Part shown: positions 1 to 5,700 of the stretch, piece by piece
How the letters are laid out: each line of letters begins with the position of its first letter
How positions within the stretch are numbered: position 1 is the first letter of the stretch
From: Candidatus Phycorickettsia trachydisci
GTDB lineage: Bacteria; Pseudomonadota; Alphaproteobacteria; Rickettsiales; Rickettsiaceae
Direction: 5' to 3'
Assembly (NCBI GenBank): GCA_945875085.1
Contig: CAMCJU010000052.1
Span: forward strand, 1 to 6,337
Length of the DNA: 6,337 nt
Position numbers and translations under genes: made by a program
Notes under the pieces: generated by a model
The model's database searches: none
Told to the model about the DNA's origin: nothing
The model's input: the letters and a program-made list of their open reading frames with translations, nothing else

Positions 1-601
1 TCTCTTGCAAATCTTGCGGCAAAATAACGCCATGCCGTAGAATCTGCAAAGGCGTAGTAGTGGTATCTATGATAGTCGATTCAAGAGCGCAGGCTTGAAG
101 ATCTGAAGAAGCAAGGATATATAAATCTGTATGACTAAAATCGTCTTGCACATGAAGATAAGAGGTTGCGGTAATATAATTTGAAATATTTGCGCTAGGA
201 GCAGCTATTGCCTTTCCAGATATGCGTAGCAGCTCTAATGCGCATGGATGAGCAGGCATCCTGATTGCGATTGTCTCTAAGCCCGCCGTAACGCACAAGG
301 CAATATTACTATCAAGGCGCCTTTTAACAACCAAGGTCAAGGGACCGGGCCAAAATTTTTGCGCCAATAGCAAAGCAGGCTCATTGAAATATCCAAGAGA
401 TTGCGCTTGCAAGATGCTCCCTACATGCACAATAAGCGGATTAAACGCAGGCCTTCCCTTTAAGGCATATATCTTAGCGCACGCAATTTGATTATCCGCA
501 GCAGCGCCAAGACCATAAACCGTTTCCGTAGGAAATGCAACAACAAAGCCTTGGTTAATTAAAGCTGCGGCAAGCTCAGGGCTATGGATAATATTTGGCA
601 T
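1..601 (-). CDS. tsaC: L-threonylcarbamoyladenylate synthase, TsaC/Sua5 (YrdC) family, 3' end outside the window
   Basis: The product should make threonylcarbamoyl-AMP from threonine, bicarbonate and ATP, the first step of the t6A37 modification of ANN-decoding tRNAs in the cytoplasm. The 200 visible residues show the YrdC fold: FPTETVYGLGA at 23-33, KGRP at 48-51, FNPLIVHV at 53-60, FWPGPLTLV at 83-91 and APSANIS at 134-140, followed by LESTIID at 173-179. Two places differ from the usual family pattern: the glycine normally following PSANxS is Asn141, and the usual Asp-Gly-Gly stretch before EST is replaced by ASSDLQACA. The start must be the ATG at 601, because the pnp stop lies in the same frame only one codon upstream. 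The nearest purine-rich Shine-Dalgarno-like run (GGAAAGGA, 619-626, inside pnp) is about 17 bases away, so translation may depend on coupling to pnp. Whether the protein is a short TsaC or a long Sua5 with a C-terminal domain cannot be told from here. Confidence 0.93.
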   Translation of the reverse strand, partial: MPNIIHSPELAAALINQGFVVAFPTETVYGLGAAADNQIACAKIYALKGRPAFNPLIVHVGSILQAQSLGYFNEPALLLAQKFWPGPLTLVVKRRLDSNIALCVTAGLETIAIRMPAHPCALELLRISGKAIAAPSANISNYITATSYLHVQDDFSHTDLYILASSDLQACALESTIIDTTTTPLQILRHGVILPQDLQE

Positions 602-604
602 TAA

Positions 605-2737
605 CTAACTAAAATACGTCCTTTCCGAGACAAGCTCTTGCTCTGGCTCTTTATCCTCCTTGGCCTTCTCGCTACCCTCTATCCTCATTGTTACTCTGCA
701 GCGTTTTTTACTATCATAACCGGTAAACTTGACTTGCAACTTATCCCCTAACTTAAAGTAAGAATTGATATCCTGTCCTTTAGTGATGAAAATATCGCTG
801 ACGTGAATCAAGCTTTCTCTGTTACCAAAAAACTTAACTATAACGCCTATCTCGATTATTTTAATTACACTGGCTTCGTAAATCATTCCAACTTCTGGCT
901 CAGTCCCTACCGATAATATTTTCTCTATCGCCATTTCTACTGAACTAGCCCCTATGCCAATGATCTGAACATTACCATTTTCCGATATATCAATTTTAGT
1001 TTTAGTAGTTTCACAAATTTCTTTAATTATCTTACCACCAGGACCAATTAGCTCTTTGATTTTTTCTTTTTTGATTTTTATGTTTTTGATAATAGGCGCA
1101 TACTGGCTCAGCTCAGCCCTAGGGGCTGAAATAGCCATTTGCATATTTGCTAAAATACTAACAATGCCCTGATGAGCTTGCTGCAAAGCTTGATGCATTA
1201 TTTCGGCTGTAATACCGCCTGTTTTGATATCCATCTGCAAGGCAGTAATACCATCTTTCGTGCCGGCAACTTTCAGATCCATATCACCTAGAAAATCCTC
1301 TGCTGCCATGATGTCGGAAAGTATGGCATGAGACCCGCCCTCTTTAACAAGGCCCATTGCAATACCAGCAACAGGAGCCTTAATTGGCACCCCGGCATCC
1401 ATCATAGCCAAAATGCTACTACAAACAGCCCCCATAGATGTTGAGCCATCACAACTCATGACCTCTGCTACGCTGCGAATTGTATAAGGAAAATCTTCCT
1501 TACTTGGCAGAACTGCCCTGATAGCCCTTAAAGCAAGCTTGCCATGCCCCACCTCTCTCCTACTAGGAGCCTTTGGCGGCATAGTTTCATTTACTGAATA
1601 TGGGGGGAAAAGATATTGCAAGAAAAAGCGCTCTCTGACTTCTTGATCCAAGGATTCTACCACTTGCTCATCCTCAGCGCCACCTAGTGTTATTGCTGCT
1701 AAAACTTGCGTTTCTCCCCGAGTAAATAGCGCTGAGCCGTGAGGCCTTGCCAACAAGCCAACCTGGCAATTTATTGGCCTTATTTCATTCAAGCCTCTGC
1801 CATCTATTCTCTTACCATCCAAAATCAAAGACCTAAGAACCTTAGCACTAGCTTTTTTAAAAGCCAAATATAATAACTTTGCACTATGGCTTTGCTTTAA
1901 ATCTATACAAACTTGTGCATATATTTGATCCAGCAATGCTTGCTGAGCCTTCTTACCCTCCATAGCAAAAGCATGGCGGATTTGTAAGTCGAAGCTTTGA
2001 CTTATCTGATTTTCAATTAAAGAGATGTTTTTCGATTCCACTAGCAGGGGGGTCTTATTTACTGCAAGCTTAAATTCCTTAATTAGCTCCAATACCGGCA
2101 AGATTGCCTCATGGGCGAACTTAATAGCCTCTAACATCAGCTCGAAGGGCTGAGCGCTGCTTTCTGACTCTACCATCATTATTGAAGAGCTCGTGCCGGC
2201 AACTACCAAATCTAAACTACTATTTTTAAGCTTGTCATAACCTGGGTTCAGCACGAATTTATTGTCTATAAAACCAACTCTAGTTGCTGCCAAATCATCT
2301 AAAAAAGGCAAGCCAGAAATAGCAATAGCAGCATAAGAGCCAAGCATAGCAACGACATCTGCGCTGCAATTTGGATCGCTCGAGAGGACTGTGCAGATAA
2401 TTTGCACCTCGTTGAAAAAACCTTCAGGAAAACAAGGTCTAATCGCTCTGTCTATGAGCCTGGCAACCAAGACCTCTCTATCAGAAGGCTTTCCCTCACT
2501 TTTGACAAAGCCCCCAGGTATCCTGCCGGCTGCATAAGCCATCTCCCTGTAATGTACAGAAAGCGGGAAAAAATCAATATCTTCCTTGGCTTTGGAGGTA
2601 GCAGATACTGCACATAGCACTTGAGTTTCTCCAAACTCTACTAGCACTGAAGCATCTGTTTGCCTAGCAATTTTGCCAGTCTTAAAAACTAGCTTTTCGC
2701 CAGACCAATGTGTTTCTTTAATGATTTCTGTAAACAT
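605..2737 (-). CDS. pnp: Polyribonucleotide nucleotidyltransferase (PNPase)
   Basis: PNPase degrades RNA 3' to 5' with phosphate, releasing nucleoside diphosphates, and works as a trimer in the cytoplasm, often with RNase E. The 710-residue product has the full family layout: first RNase PH-like core about 5-135, an all-helical linker about 225-300, second RNase PH core about 310-530, KH domain about 550-610 with GPGG at 565-568, and S1 domain about 615-685, then a short charged tail. Active-site residues are present: Asp481, Asp487 and Lys489, matching E. coli Asp486, Asp492 and Lys494. The E. coli FFRR RNA-contact loop (77-80) reads FVKS here. I chose the ATG at 2737 because MFTEI matches known alphaproteobacterial N-termini; a TTG nine codons upstream (2764) is open but adds unmatched residues. 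No strong Shine-Dalgarno site is visible. The gene follows rpsO, as in many proteobacteria, after an unusually structured gap. Confidence 0.97.
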   Translation of the reverse strand: MFTEIIKETHWSGEKLVFKTGKIARQTDASVLVEFGETQVLCAVSATSKAKEDIDFFPLSVHYREMAYAAGRIPGGFVKSEGKPSDREVLVARLIDRAIRPCFPEGFFNEVQIICTVLSSDPNCSADVVAMLGSYAAIAISGLPFLDDLAATRVGFIDNKFVLNPGYDKLKNSSLDLVVAGTSSSIMMVESESSAQPFELMLEAIKFAHEAILPVLELIKEFKLAVNKTPLLVESKNISLIENQISQSFDLQIRHAFAMEGKKAQQALLDQIYAQVCIDLKQSHSAKLLYLAFKKASAKVLRSLILDGKRIDGRGLNEIRPINCQVGLLARPHGSALFTRGETQVLAAITLGGAEDEQVVESLDQEVRERFFLQYLFPPYSVNETMPPKAPSRREVGHGKLALRAIRAVLPSKEDFPYTIRSVAEVMSCDGSTSMGAVCSSILAMMDAGVPIKAPVAGIAMGLVKEGGSHAILSDIMAAEDFLGDMDLKVAGTKDGITALQMDIKTGGITAEIMHQALQQAHQGIVSILANMQMAISAPRAELSQYAPIIKNIKIKKEKIKELIGPGGKIIKEICETTKTKIDISENGNVQIIGIGASSVEMAIEKILSVGTEPEVGMIYEASVIKIIEIGVIVKFFGNRESLIHVSDIFITKGQDINSYFKLGDKLQVKFTGYDSKKRCRVTMRIEGSEKAKEDKEPEQELVSERTYFS

Positions 2738-2814
2738 TTTTTCTACACTAAATATAATAAACAAGCCTATAGAAAATTTATCAGCTTATGAATATGTTTT
2801 ATTTTAAGATGAGC

Positions 2815-3139
2815 GCAGGCTTATGTAAGTAATTTGCAAGACTAACGATCCCCAAGCTTCTGGAGCTAATAGATATGATGGCCACGATATGATGGCCACT
2901 AGATTTAAGACTGCCAACTATATAATATATATAGGTCAGCTCCCTATAGCGCTGCTATAAAATAGACCACTCATCCTTAAAAGAAATTATCTTCTTCAAA
3001 GACAAGGATTTTTTAAGAAGGGCAGTCTTTATTTCGCGCCAAGCTTAGAAAGAGAATAACGATTAACTTAAATAAAAAGCAAGAAATGCCGCAAATAATG
3101 CCTCAAATCTTGCAAATTACCAAGATTACGTAAGCATGC
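2815..3139 (-). ncRNA. Candidate structured RNA in the rpsO-pnp gap (nested long-range inverted repeats)
   Basis: The arms 2815-2841 and 3108-3139 are reverse complements. There is an exact 13-base core (2829-2841 with 3108-3120), then 9 of 10 pairs (2819-2828 with 3126-3135) after a 5-base bulge at 3121-3125, and 3 more pairs at the ends. Nested inside is an exact 9-pair stem, 2907-2915 with 3021-3029. Inside that lie a hairpin at 2991-3020 (9 pairs, one mismatch) that abuts the 9-pair stem, and a 6-pair hairpin with a 3-base loop at 2945-2959, flanked by GGTC (2934-2937) and GACC (2965-2968). The layout resembles a multi-branched RNA. A cis-acting pnp leader on the minus strand is the simplest reading. 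Two inexact pairs would be G-U wobbles only on the plus strand, so strand assignment is open. A small non-coding inverted-repeat element is the main alternative. Confidence 0.45.
2872..2899. repeat. Exact 14-base tandem repeat, two copies
   Basis: The unit GATATGATGGCCAC occurs twice head to tail (2872-2885 and 2886-2899) with no mismatch. Each copy contains the palindrome TGGCCA. It lies about 135 bases upstream of the pnp start, between the outer and inner arms of the intergenic inverted repeats. It could be a replication-slippage duplication or a pair of protein-binding sites; nothing visible decides between these. Confidence 0.9.
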
Positions 3140-3217
3140 TTCTATTTCAATATTACCATTCACACACATGACTAGAGTTTATTTTCTAAAAAGATCATGT
3201 TTATTGATTAAAATTTT

Positions 3218-3236
3218 ATACTTATCAATACTTATC
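3218..3236. repeat. Short direct repeat over the rpsO stop codon
   Basis: The nine bases ATACTTATC occur at 3218-3226 and 3228-3236, a period of 10 bases. The rpsO TGA stop (3225-3227) lies at the junction of the two copies, so the repeat encodes the last S15 residues (Asp-Lys-Tyr) and continues past the stop. The simplest explanation is a slippage duplication that reshaped the C-terminal tail. Confidence 0.7.
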
Positions 3237-3500
3237 TTTCAGACTAAGTCTATTGATCAAACTTTTATATCTTTCAATATCCATTCTTTTTAAGTAACTT
3301 AGCAATCTCCTAAGCTGTCCAACAAGCTTCAAAAGCCCACGCTCGGATGAATAATCCTTCTTGTGAGTTTGTAAATGCTTGGTCAGATTAGTGATTCTTT
3401 CTTTTATGATACTACACTGCACTTCTACGCAACCAGTATCATTTGAATTTGCAGCAAATTCAGCGATCAATTCCTTTTTGCGCTCTTGTATAATCGACAT
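3225..3500 (-). CDS. rpsO: 30S ribosomal protein S15
   Basis: S15 binds the central domain of 16S rRNA early in assembly of the small subunit and nucleates binding of S6 and S18. The product has 91 residues, close to the usual 88-90, with no frame damage. Family landmarks are NDTG at 20-23, EVQ at 26-28, KHLQTHKKD at 41-49, RGLLKLV at 54-60 and YLKR at 69-72. The rRNA-contacting His42, Asp49 and Ser52 (His41, Asp48 and Ser51 in the E. coli numbering without Met) are kept. Deviations include Glu53, where most S15 proteins have Arg in HSRRG, and a C-terminal extension Lys-Asp-Lys-Tyr overlapping a short DNA repeat. The ATG at 3500 gives the expected N-terminus and lies 7 bases after the preceding stop; purine-rich AGAG runs just upstream could serve as the ribosome binding site. 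The truB-rpsO-pnp order is the common proteobacterial one. Confidence 0.97.
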   Translation of the reverse strand: MSIIQERKKELIAEFAANSNDTGCVEVQCSIIKERITNLTKHLQTHKKDYSSERGLLKLVGQLRRLLSYLKRMDIERYKSLINRLSLKDKY

Positions 3501-3507
3501 CTCTACA

Positions 3508-3840
3508 TTACTCTAAATTAAAATTACAAAAAATATTATATACATTGCTCGATAATCTACCTATACTGACTAAACGCCCTTCAGAGCGCAGCCACAGTAA
3601 GCTTAGATCGTTCTGCGATATCAGTAGCGTTTTTCCGTGCTTGACATTTGTGGCTTCATTGATGTTTATATCAACAACCGGGATGTCGTCCAGTATATAT
3701 TCAATGGGGAATAGATTGTTTTTAATTTTATCTATTGCCATTTCTCTCGCCATTTCTCTCGTCAACTCTAGCAAACCGTCGCAAGATACATCGTTTATAG
3801 AAATATCCTCTATAGGAATACTATTTGCGACAGAAAACAT
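3508..3840 (-). CDS. truB: C-terminal piece of TruB (end of catalytic domain plus PUA domain), separated by an in-frame stop
   Basis: This 110-residue frame is the missing end of TruB rather than an independent gene. Residues 2-18 continue the strand-helix region that follows GFVIQL in Rickettsia-type TruB. Residues 45-56 (PIEYILDDIPVV) and 82-94 (LWLRSEGRLVSIG) match the linker and PUA domain, and the protein ends in the usual FNL-like motif. It is in the same frame as the upstream piece, with only one TAA between them and its ATG directly after that stop. Pieces of 205 and 110 residues plus the stop position give 316, a normal TruB length. GGAG at 3856-3859 lies 15 bases upstream of the ATG, so re-initiation after termination is possible. 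An in-frame 12-base duplication repeats Arg-Glu-Met-Ala at 29-36. The frame being open to its natural end suggests that the stop is recent, tolerated or a sequencing error. The position might suggest RbfA, but the sequence does not match it. Confidence 0.85.
   Translation of the reverse strand: MFSVANSIPIEDISINDVSCDGLLELTREMAREMAIDKIKNNLFPIEYILDDIPVVDININEATNVKHGKTLLISQNDLSLLWLRSEGRLVSIGRLSSNVYNIFCNFNLE
3737..3760 (-). repeat. Exact 12-base in-frame tandem duplication in the truB C-terminal region
   Basis: The unit GCCATTTCTCTC (plus strand) occurs at 3737-3748 and 3749-3760. As the length is a multiple of three, it adds one Arg-Glu-Met-Ala block without shifting the frame. It falls in the variable stretch before the PUA domain, where an extra turn of helix is likely to be tolerated. 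Confidence 0.9.
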
Positions 3841-3843
3841 TTA
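3841..3843 (-). other. In-frame TAA stop splitting truB, followed directly by ATG
   Basis: Reading the minus strand, the upstream truB piece ends Ser-Val-TAA and the next codon of the same frame is ATG, opening the C-terminal piece. Homologues have Gly or Lys at this position as I recall them (Rickettsia VGIF, E. coli SKYP). A single A-to-T change from AAA would explain the stop. No frameshift is needed. Confidence 0.9.
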
Positions 3844-4458
3844 AACTGACACACGCTCCAATTGTATCACAAAACCAAGGCTTTTCAAACTAATTGCCAT
3901 ATCTAAGGCAAGTTGCCTTATATAGGTACCTTTTGAGCAAGAAGCTTCGTACGTAGCAGAGGCATTTTGCAAATCATCATGAAGTAGCTTTAAGGAAAAG
4001 ATCTCAATATCGCGAATACGCTCTGGCACATCAAGCCCCTTTCTTGCCATCTTATAAAATGGCTGGCCATTAATCTTGGTGGCGGCATATTTAGGGGTTA
4101 GTTGCTGCTGTTTGCCCAAAAACATCAAAGCAACTTCTTCCAAACTTTCTTTACAATCTGGCACAAACTGGCAAGTCTGCAGAACATCCCCATCAGCATC
4201 TCCCGTAGTGGTACTAGCGCCAAACTTGATAGTAAATATGTATCTTTTCCTACTATCGAGCAAATAATCACTTAGCTTAGTTGCCTGACCTATAGCGATA
4301 GGCAAAATGCCAGTAGCCCCAGGGTCAAGAGTGCCACAATGCCCTACTTTGACGTCTTTGCCTAATACTTTTTTAACTCTTGCAACAACTCCGGCAGAAG
4401 TAATATTTAAGGGCTTATAAACATTGAGCCATCCATCATACCTTAGCGCTGTATTCAT
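3841..4458 (-). CDS. truB: tRNA pseudouridine-55 synthase TruB, N-terminal catalytic piece (truncated by an in-frame stop)
   Basis: TruB converts U55 of the tRNA T-loop to pseudouridine. The 205-residue piece shows GWLNVYKP at 9-16, the catalytic motif HCGTLDPGATG at 40-50 with nucleophile Asp45, KRYIFTIKFG at 71-80, TTTGDADG at 83-90, YKMARKG at 135-141 and SKGTYIR at 175-181. It then stops after LERVSV, whereas complete TruB proteins run to about 300 residues. The last part of the catalytic domain and the PUA domain are encoded in the same frame downstream (3508-3840). Smaller deviations are Ala125, where the family usually has Ser in the PxxSAxK motif, and Glu201, where an Arg (LRR) is common. 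The ATG at 4458 overlaps the 3' end of lpxI by 23 bases, implying translational coupling. Without its PUA domain the enzyme may be weak or inactive; activity by re-initiation or readthrough is possible but unproven. Confidence 0.93.
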   Translation of the reverse strand: MNTALRYDGWLNVYKPLNITSAGVVARVKKVLGKDVKVGHCGTLDPGATGILPIAIGQATKLSDYLLDSRKRYIFTIKFGASTTTGDADGDVLQTCQFVPDCKESLEEVALMFLGKQQQLTPKYAATKINGQPFYKMARKGLDVPERIRDIEIFSLKLLHDDLQNASATYEASCSKGTYIRQLALDMAISLKSLGFVIQLERVSV

Positions 4459-5251
4459 AAATAAAAATCTTAAATTGATTAGCCAAACTTAGCACTTTTA
4501 GACGATCTATAATGATAACGCCCCCTTTTTCTAGAGCAAGCCCTTTAAAACCACAACGCTCAAGATTTATGATAGTATCAGGGCCTACAGCTGGCGGATC
4601 GAGCTTAATACTCTGTATTGGCTTTAATGCCTTGACTAAAATAGCCGAAGGACCGTGGATAGTCCTTAAATCTTTACAGCGCGTAATCAGAGCGTCAGTT
4701 CCTTCAGCCCCCTCAACGGCAAGAACATGCCTATTTTCCACAACAACAGCCTGACCTATGTCAACTTGACCTAGTAATTTAGCGGCTCTAGCGCCTAGCT
4801 CTATATCAAGCAGATCCTCCTGAGTTGGGAAGCTATCGGTATGCATGCTAATTTCATCAGATTTCATCAGATCTGCTGGAGCGACTATCGCAAATCCTTG
4901 TCCTTGGACGAAGTCTGCAATAATATTCATCAAGCTATCGTCTCCGAGAAGTTTGTTTTTTAAAATATTAAATAGTAACATCCTGCCCATGTCATCAAGG
5001 CGCAAATCAGACCAACAAGGCCTGTCTACCTTGCCAGCAAACACCAAATTTTTCACCTCAGCACTTTTGAAAAATTCCAAGACTTTCCCAACAAAGCCCA
5101 TCTTAAATACCTTGGCAGTAAAATCTTGAAAATCCGCAGCATCGCCAAAGCCATCTATAATTGCTATGCGCGGCTCTAAGCCAACGCTACGGGCGTGTAA
5201 GGCTAATGAAATAGGCAAATCTCCCCTTCCCGCGATGATACCAATGTCCAT
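4436..5251 (-). CDS. lpxI: UDP-2,3-diacylglucosamine pyrophosphatase LpxI (DUF1009/COG3494 family)
   Basis: LpxI hydrolyses UDP-2,3-diacylglucosamine to lipid X and UMP, the fourth step of lipid A synthesis at the inner face of the cytoplasmic membrane. It replaces the unrelated LpxH in most alphaproteobacteria. The 271-residue product has the family length and motifs: GIIAGRGDLP at 4-13, FAGKVDRP at 71-78, GDDSLM at 103-108, DIGQAVVVE at 164-172, EGTDALI at 183-189, KALKPIQ at 207-213, KLDPPAVGPDTI at 216-227 and KGGVIIIDR near the C-terminus. Asp218 lies in the LDxPxxG-type motif that, by remembered alignment, holds the catalytic Asp of the Caulobacter enzyme. The gene starts 11 bases after fabZ without an obvious Shine-Dalgarno site and overlaps truB at its end. 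The usual intervening lpxA is missing, and lpxB does not follow. A 10-base exact duplication (4851-4870) lies in a variable part of the protein. Confidence 0.94.
   Translation of the reverse strand: MDIGIIAGRGDLPISLALHARSVGLEPRIAIIDGFGDAADFQDFTAKVFKMGFVGKVLEFFKSAEVKNLVFAGKVDRPCWSDLRLDDMGRMLLFNILKNKLLGDDSLMNIIADFVQGQGFAIVAPADLMKSDEISMHTDSFPTQEDLLDIELGARAAKLLGQVDIGQAVVVENRHVLAVEGAEGTDALITRCKDLRTIHGPSAILVKALKPIQSIKLDPPAVGPDTIINLERCGFKGLALEKGGVIIIDRLKVLSLANQFKIFIYEYSAKV
4851..4870. repeat. Exact 10-base tandem duplication within lpxI
   Basis: ATTTCATCAG (plus strand) occurs twice in a row at 4851-4860 and 4861-4870, encoding part of the Leu-Met-Lys-Ser-Asp-Glu-Ile-Ser stretch. Ten is not a multiple of three, yet the protein frame is intact on both sides. 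The repeat is therefore either chance or an old event later compensated. Confidence 0.75.
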
Positions 5252-5262
5252 AAATTCAAGTT

Positions 5263-5700
5263 TTATTTCAGAGTTGCCATAATCTTAGCCTGGGCCACAA
5301 GAGCGCCCTGTACTTTGGCTACAGCCTGAAGAATCCAGATGCCAGCTTTGCTTTGGACAATATTTGCGCTAATCATTAGCACGTCACCGGGGACTACTAC
5401 TTTACGAAAGCGCGCCTCATCTATACCTACTAAGTATGGCAGAGCTGTTTTGCTAGGAATATGAGTGCTTTTTGCAGTAAGTATTGCAGCGGCCTGCGCT
5501 AATGCTTCAATTATCAACACGCCTGGCATAACTGGCCTTTGTGGGAAATGACCAATAAAAAATGGCTCATTAAATGTTACATTTTTTACAGCCTGGATAC
5601 TTTTGCCAGGATCAATCTCTATGACCCTATCGATCAATAAAAATGGATAACGATGCGGCAGAATATCTAATATTTCCTGAATATCAATCACAGGAGTCAT
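5263..5700 (-). CDS. fabZ: 3-hydroxyacyl-[acyl-carrier-protein] dehydratase FabZ
   Basis: FabZ removes water from 3-hydroxyacyl-ACP to give trans-2-enoyl-ACP in the fatty acid elongation cycle. It competes with LpxD (and LpxA) for the same 3-hydroxyacyl-ACP, which explains its usual place in lipid A clusters. The 145-residue product is full length and a typical single hot-dog domain: ILDILPHRYPFLLIDRV at about 10-26, NEPFFIGHFPQRPVMPG at 44-60 with catalytic His51, and VLIIEALAQAAA at 61-72 with catalytic Glu65. No key residue is missing. The ATG at 5700 gives the expected N-terminus and overlaps the last 17 bases of lpxD, so the two are probably translationally coupled. FabA is unlikely because the HRYPFLLIDR pattern and the Glu at position 65 are those of FabZ. 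Confidence 0.97.
   Translation of the reverse strand: MTPVIDIQEILDILPHRYPFLLIDRVIEIDPGKSIQAVKNVTFNEPFFIGHFPQRPVMPGVLIIEALAQAAAILTAKSTHIPSKTALPYLVGIDEARFRKVVVPGDVLMISANIVQSKAGIWILQAVAKVQGALVAQAKIMATLK

Larger units (their letters stand above)
2738..3224 (-). other. rpsO-pnp intergenic region, 487 bases, no gene
   Basis: This is the only long non-coding gap in the window. It has no credible open reading frame, tRNA or rRNA. It is AT-rich and holds nested inverted repeats (2815-3139), a 14-base exact tandem repeat (2872-2899) and small hairpins, which are listed separately. In E. coli the same interval carries the pnp leader, where RNase III cuts a stem and PNPase then destabilises its own message. 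A similar role here is inference from position and structure. No clear intrinsic terminator follows rpsO, and no convincing promoter was found before pnp. Confidence 0.8.

Noticed and set aside
2738..2764. A nine-residue N-terminal extension of pnp from a TTG codon
   Set aside because: The extra residues match nothing in the family, and the ATG at 2737 gives the standard N-terminus.
2991..3020. An intrinsic terminator after rpsO
   Set aside because: The stem is AT-rich with a mismatch and a 10-base loop, lies about 200 bases past the stop, and is not followed by a clean U-run. It is better seen as part of the nested structure.
2815..3139. A miniature inverted-repeat transposable element
   Set aside because: The arms are imperfect and no target-site duplication is visible at the ends. 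It is kept only as an alternative to a structured RNA.
3123..3150. A minus-strand promoter: TTGAAA (3145-3150), 16-base spacer, TAATCT (3123-3128)
   Set aside because: The -35 is good but the -10 matches consensus at only three of six positions. Such matches are common in AT-rich DNA.
3508..3840. The 110-residue frame before rpsO as RbfA or a novel small protein
   Set aside because: The neighbourhood suggests RbfA, but the LDDIPVV and LWLRSEGRLVSIG motifs and the shared frame with the upstream gene identify it as the end of TruB.
3545..3844. A plus-strand open frame opposite the truB C-terminal piece, and other plus-strand frames across the window
   Set aside because: They lie antisense to well-supported genes, match no family I recognise and show no ribosome binding context.
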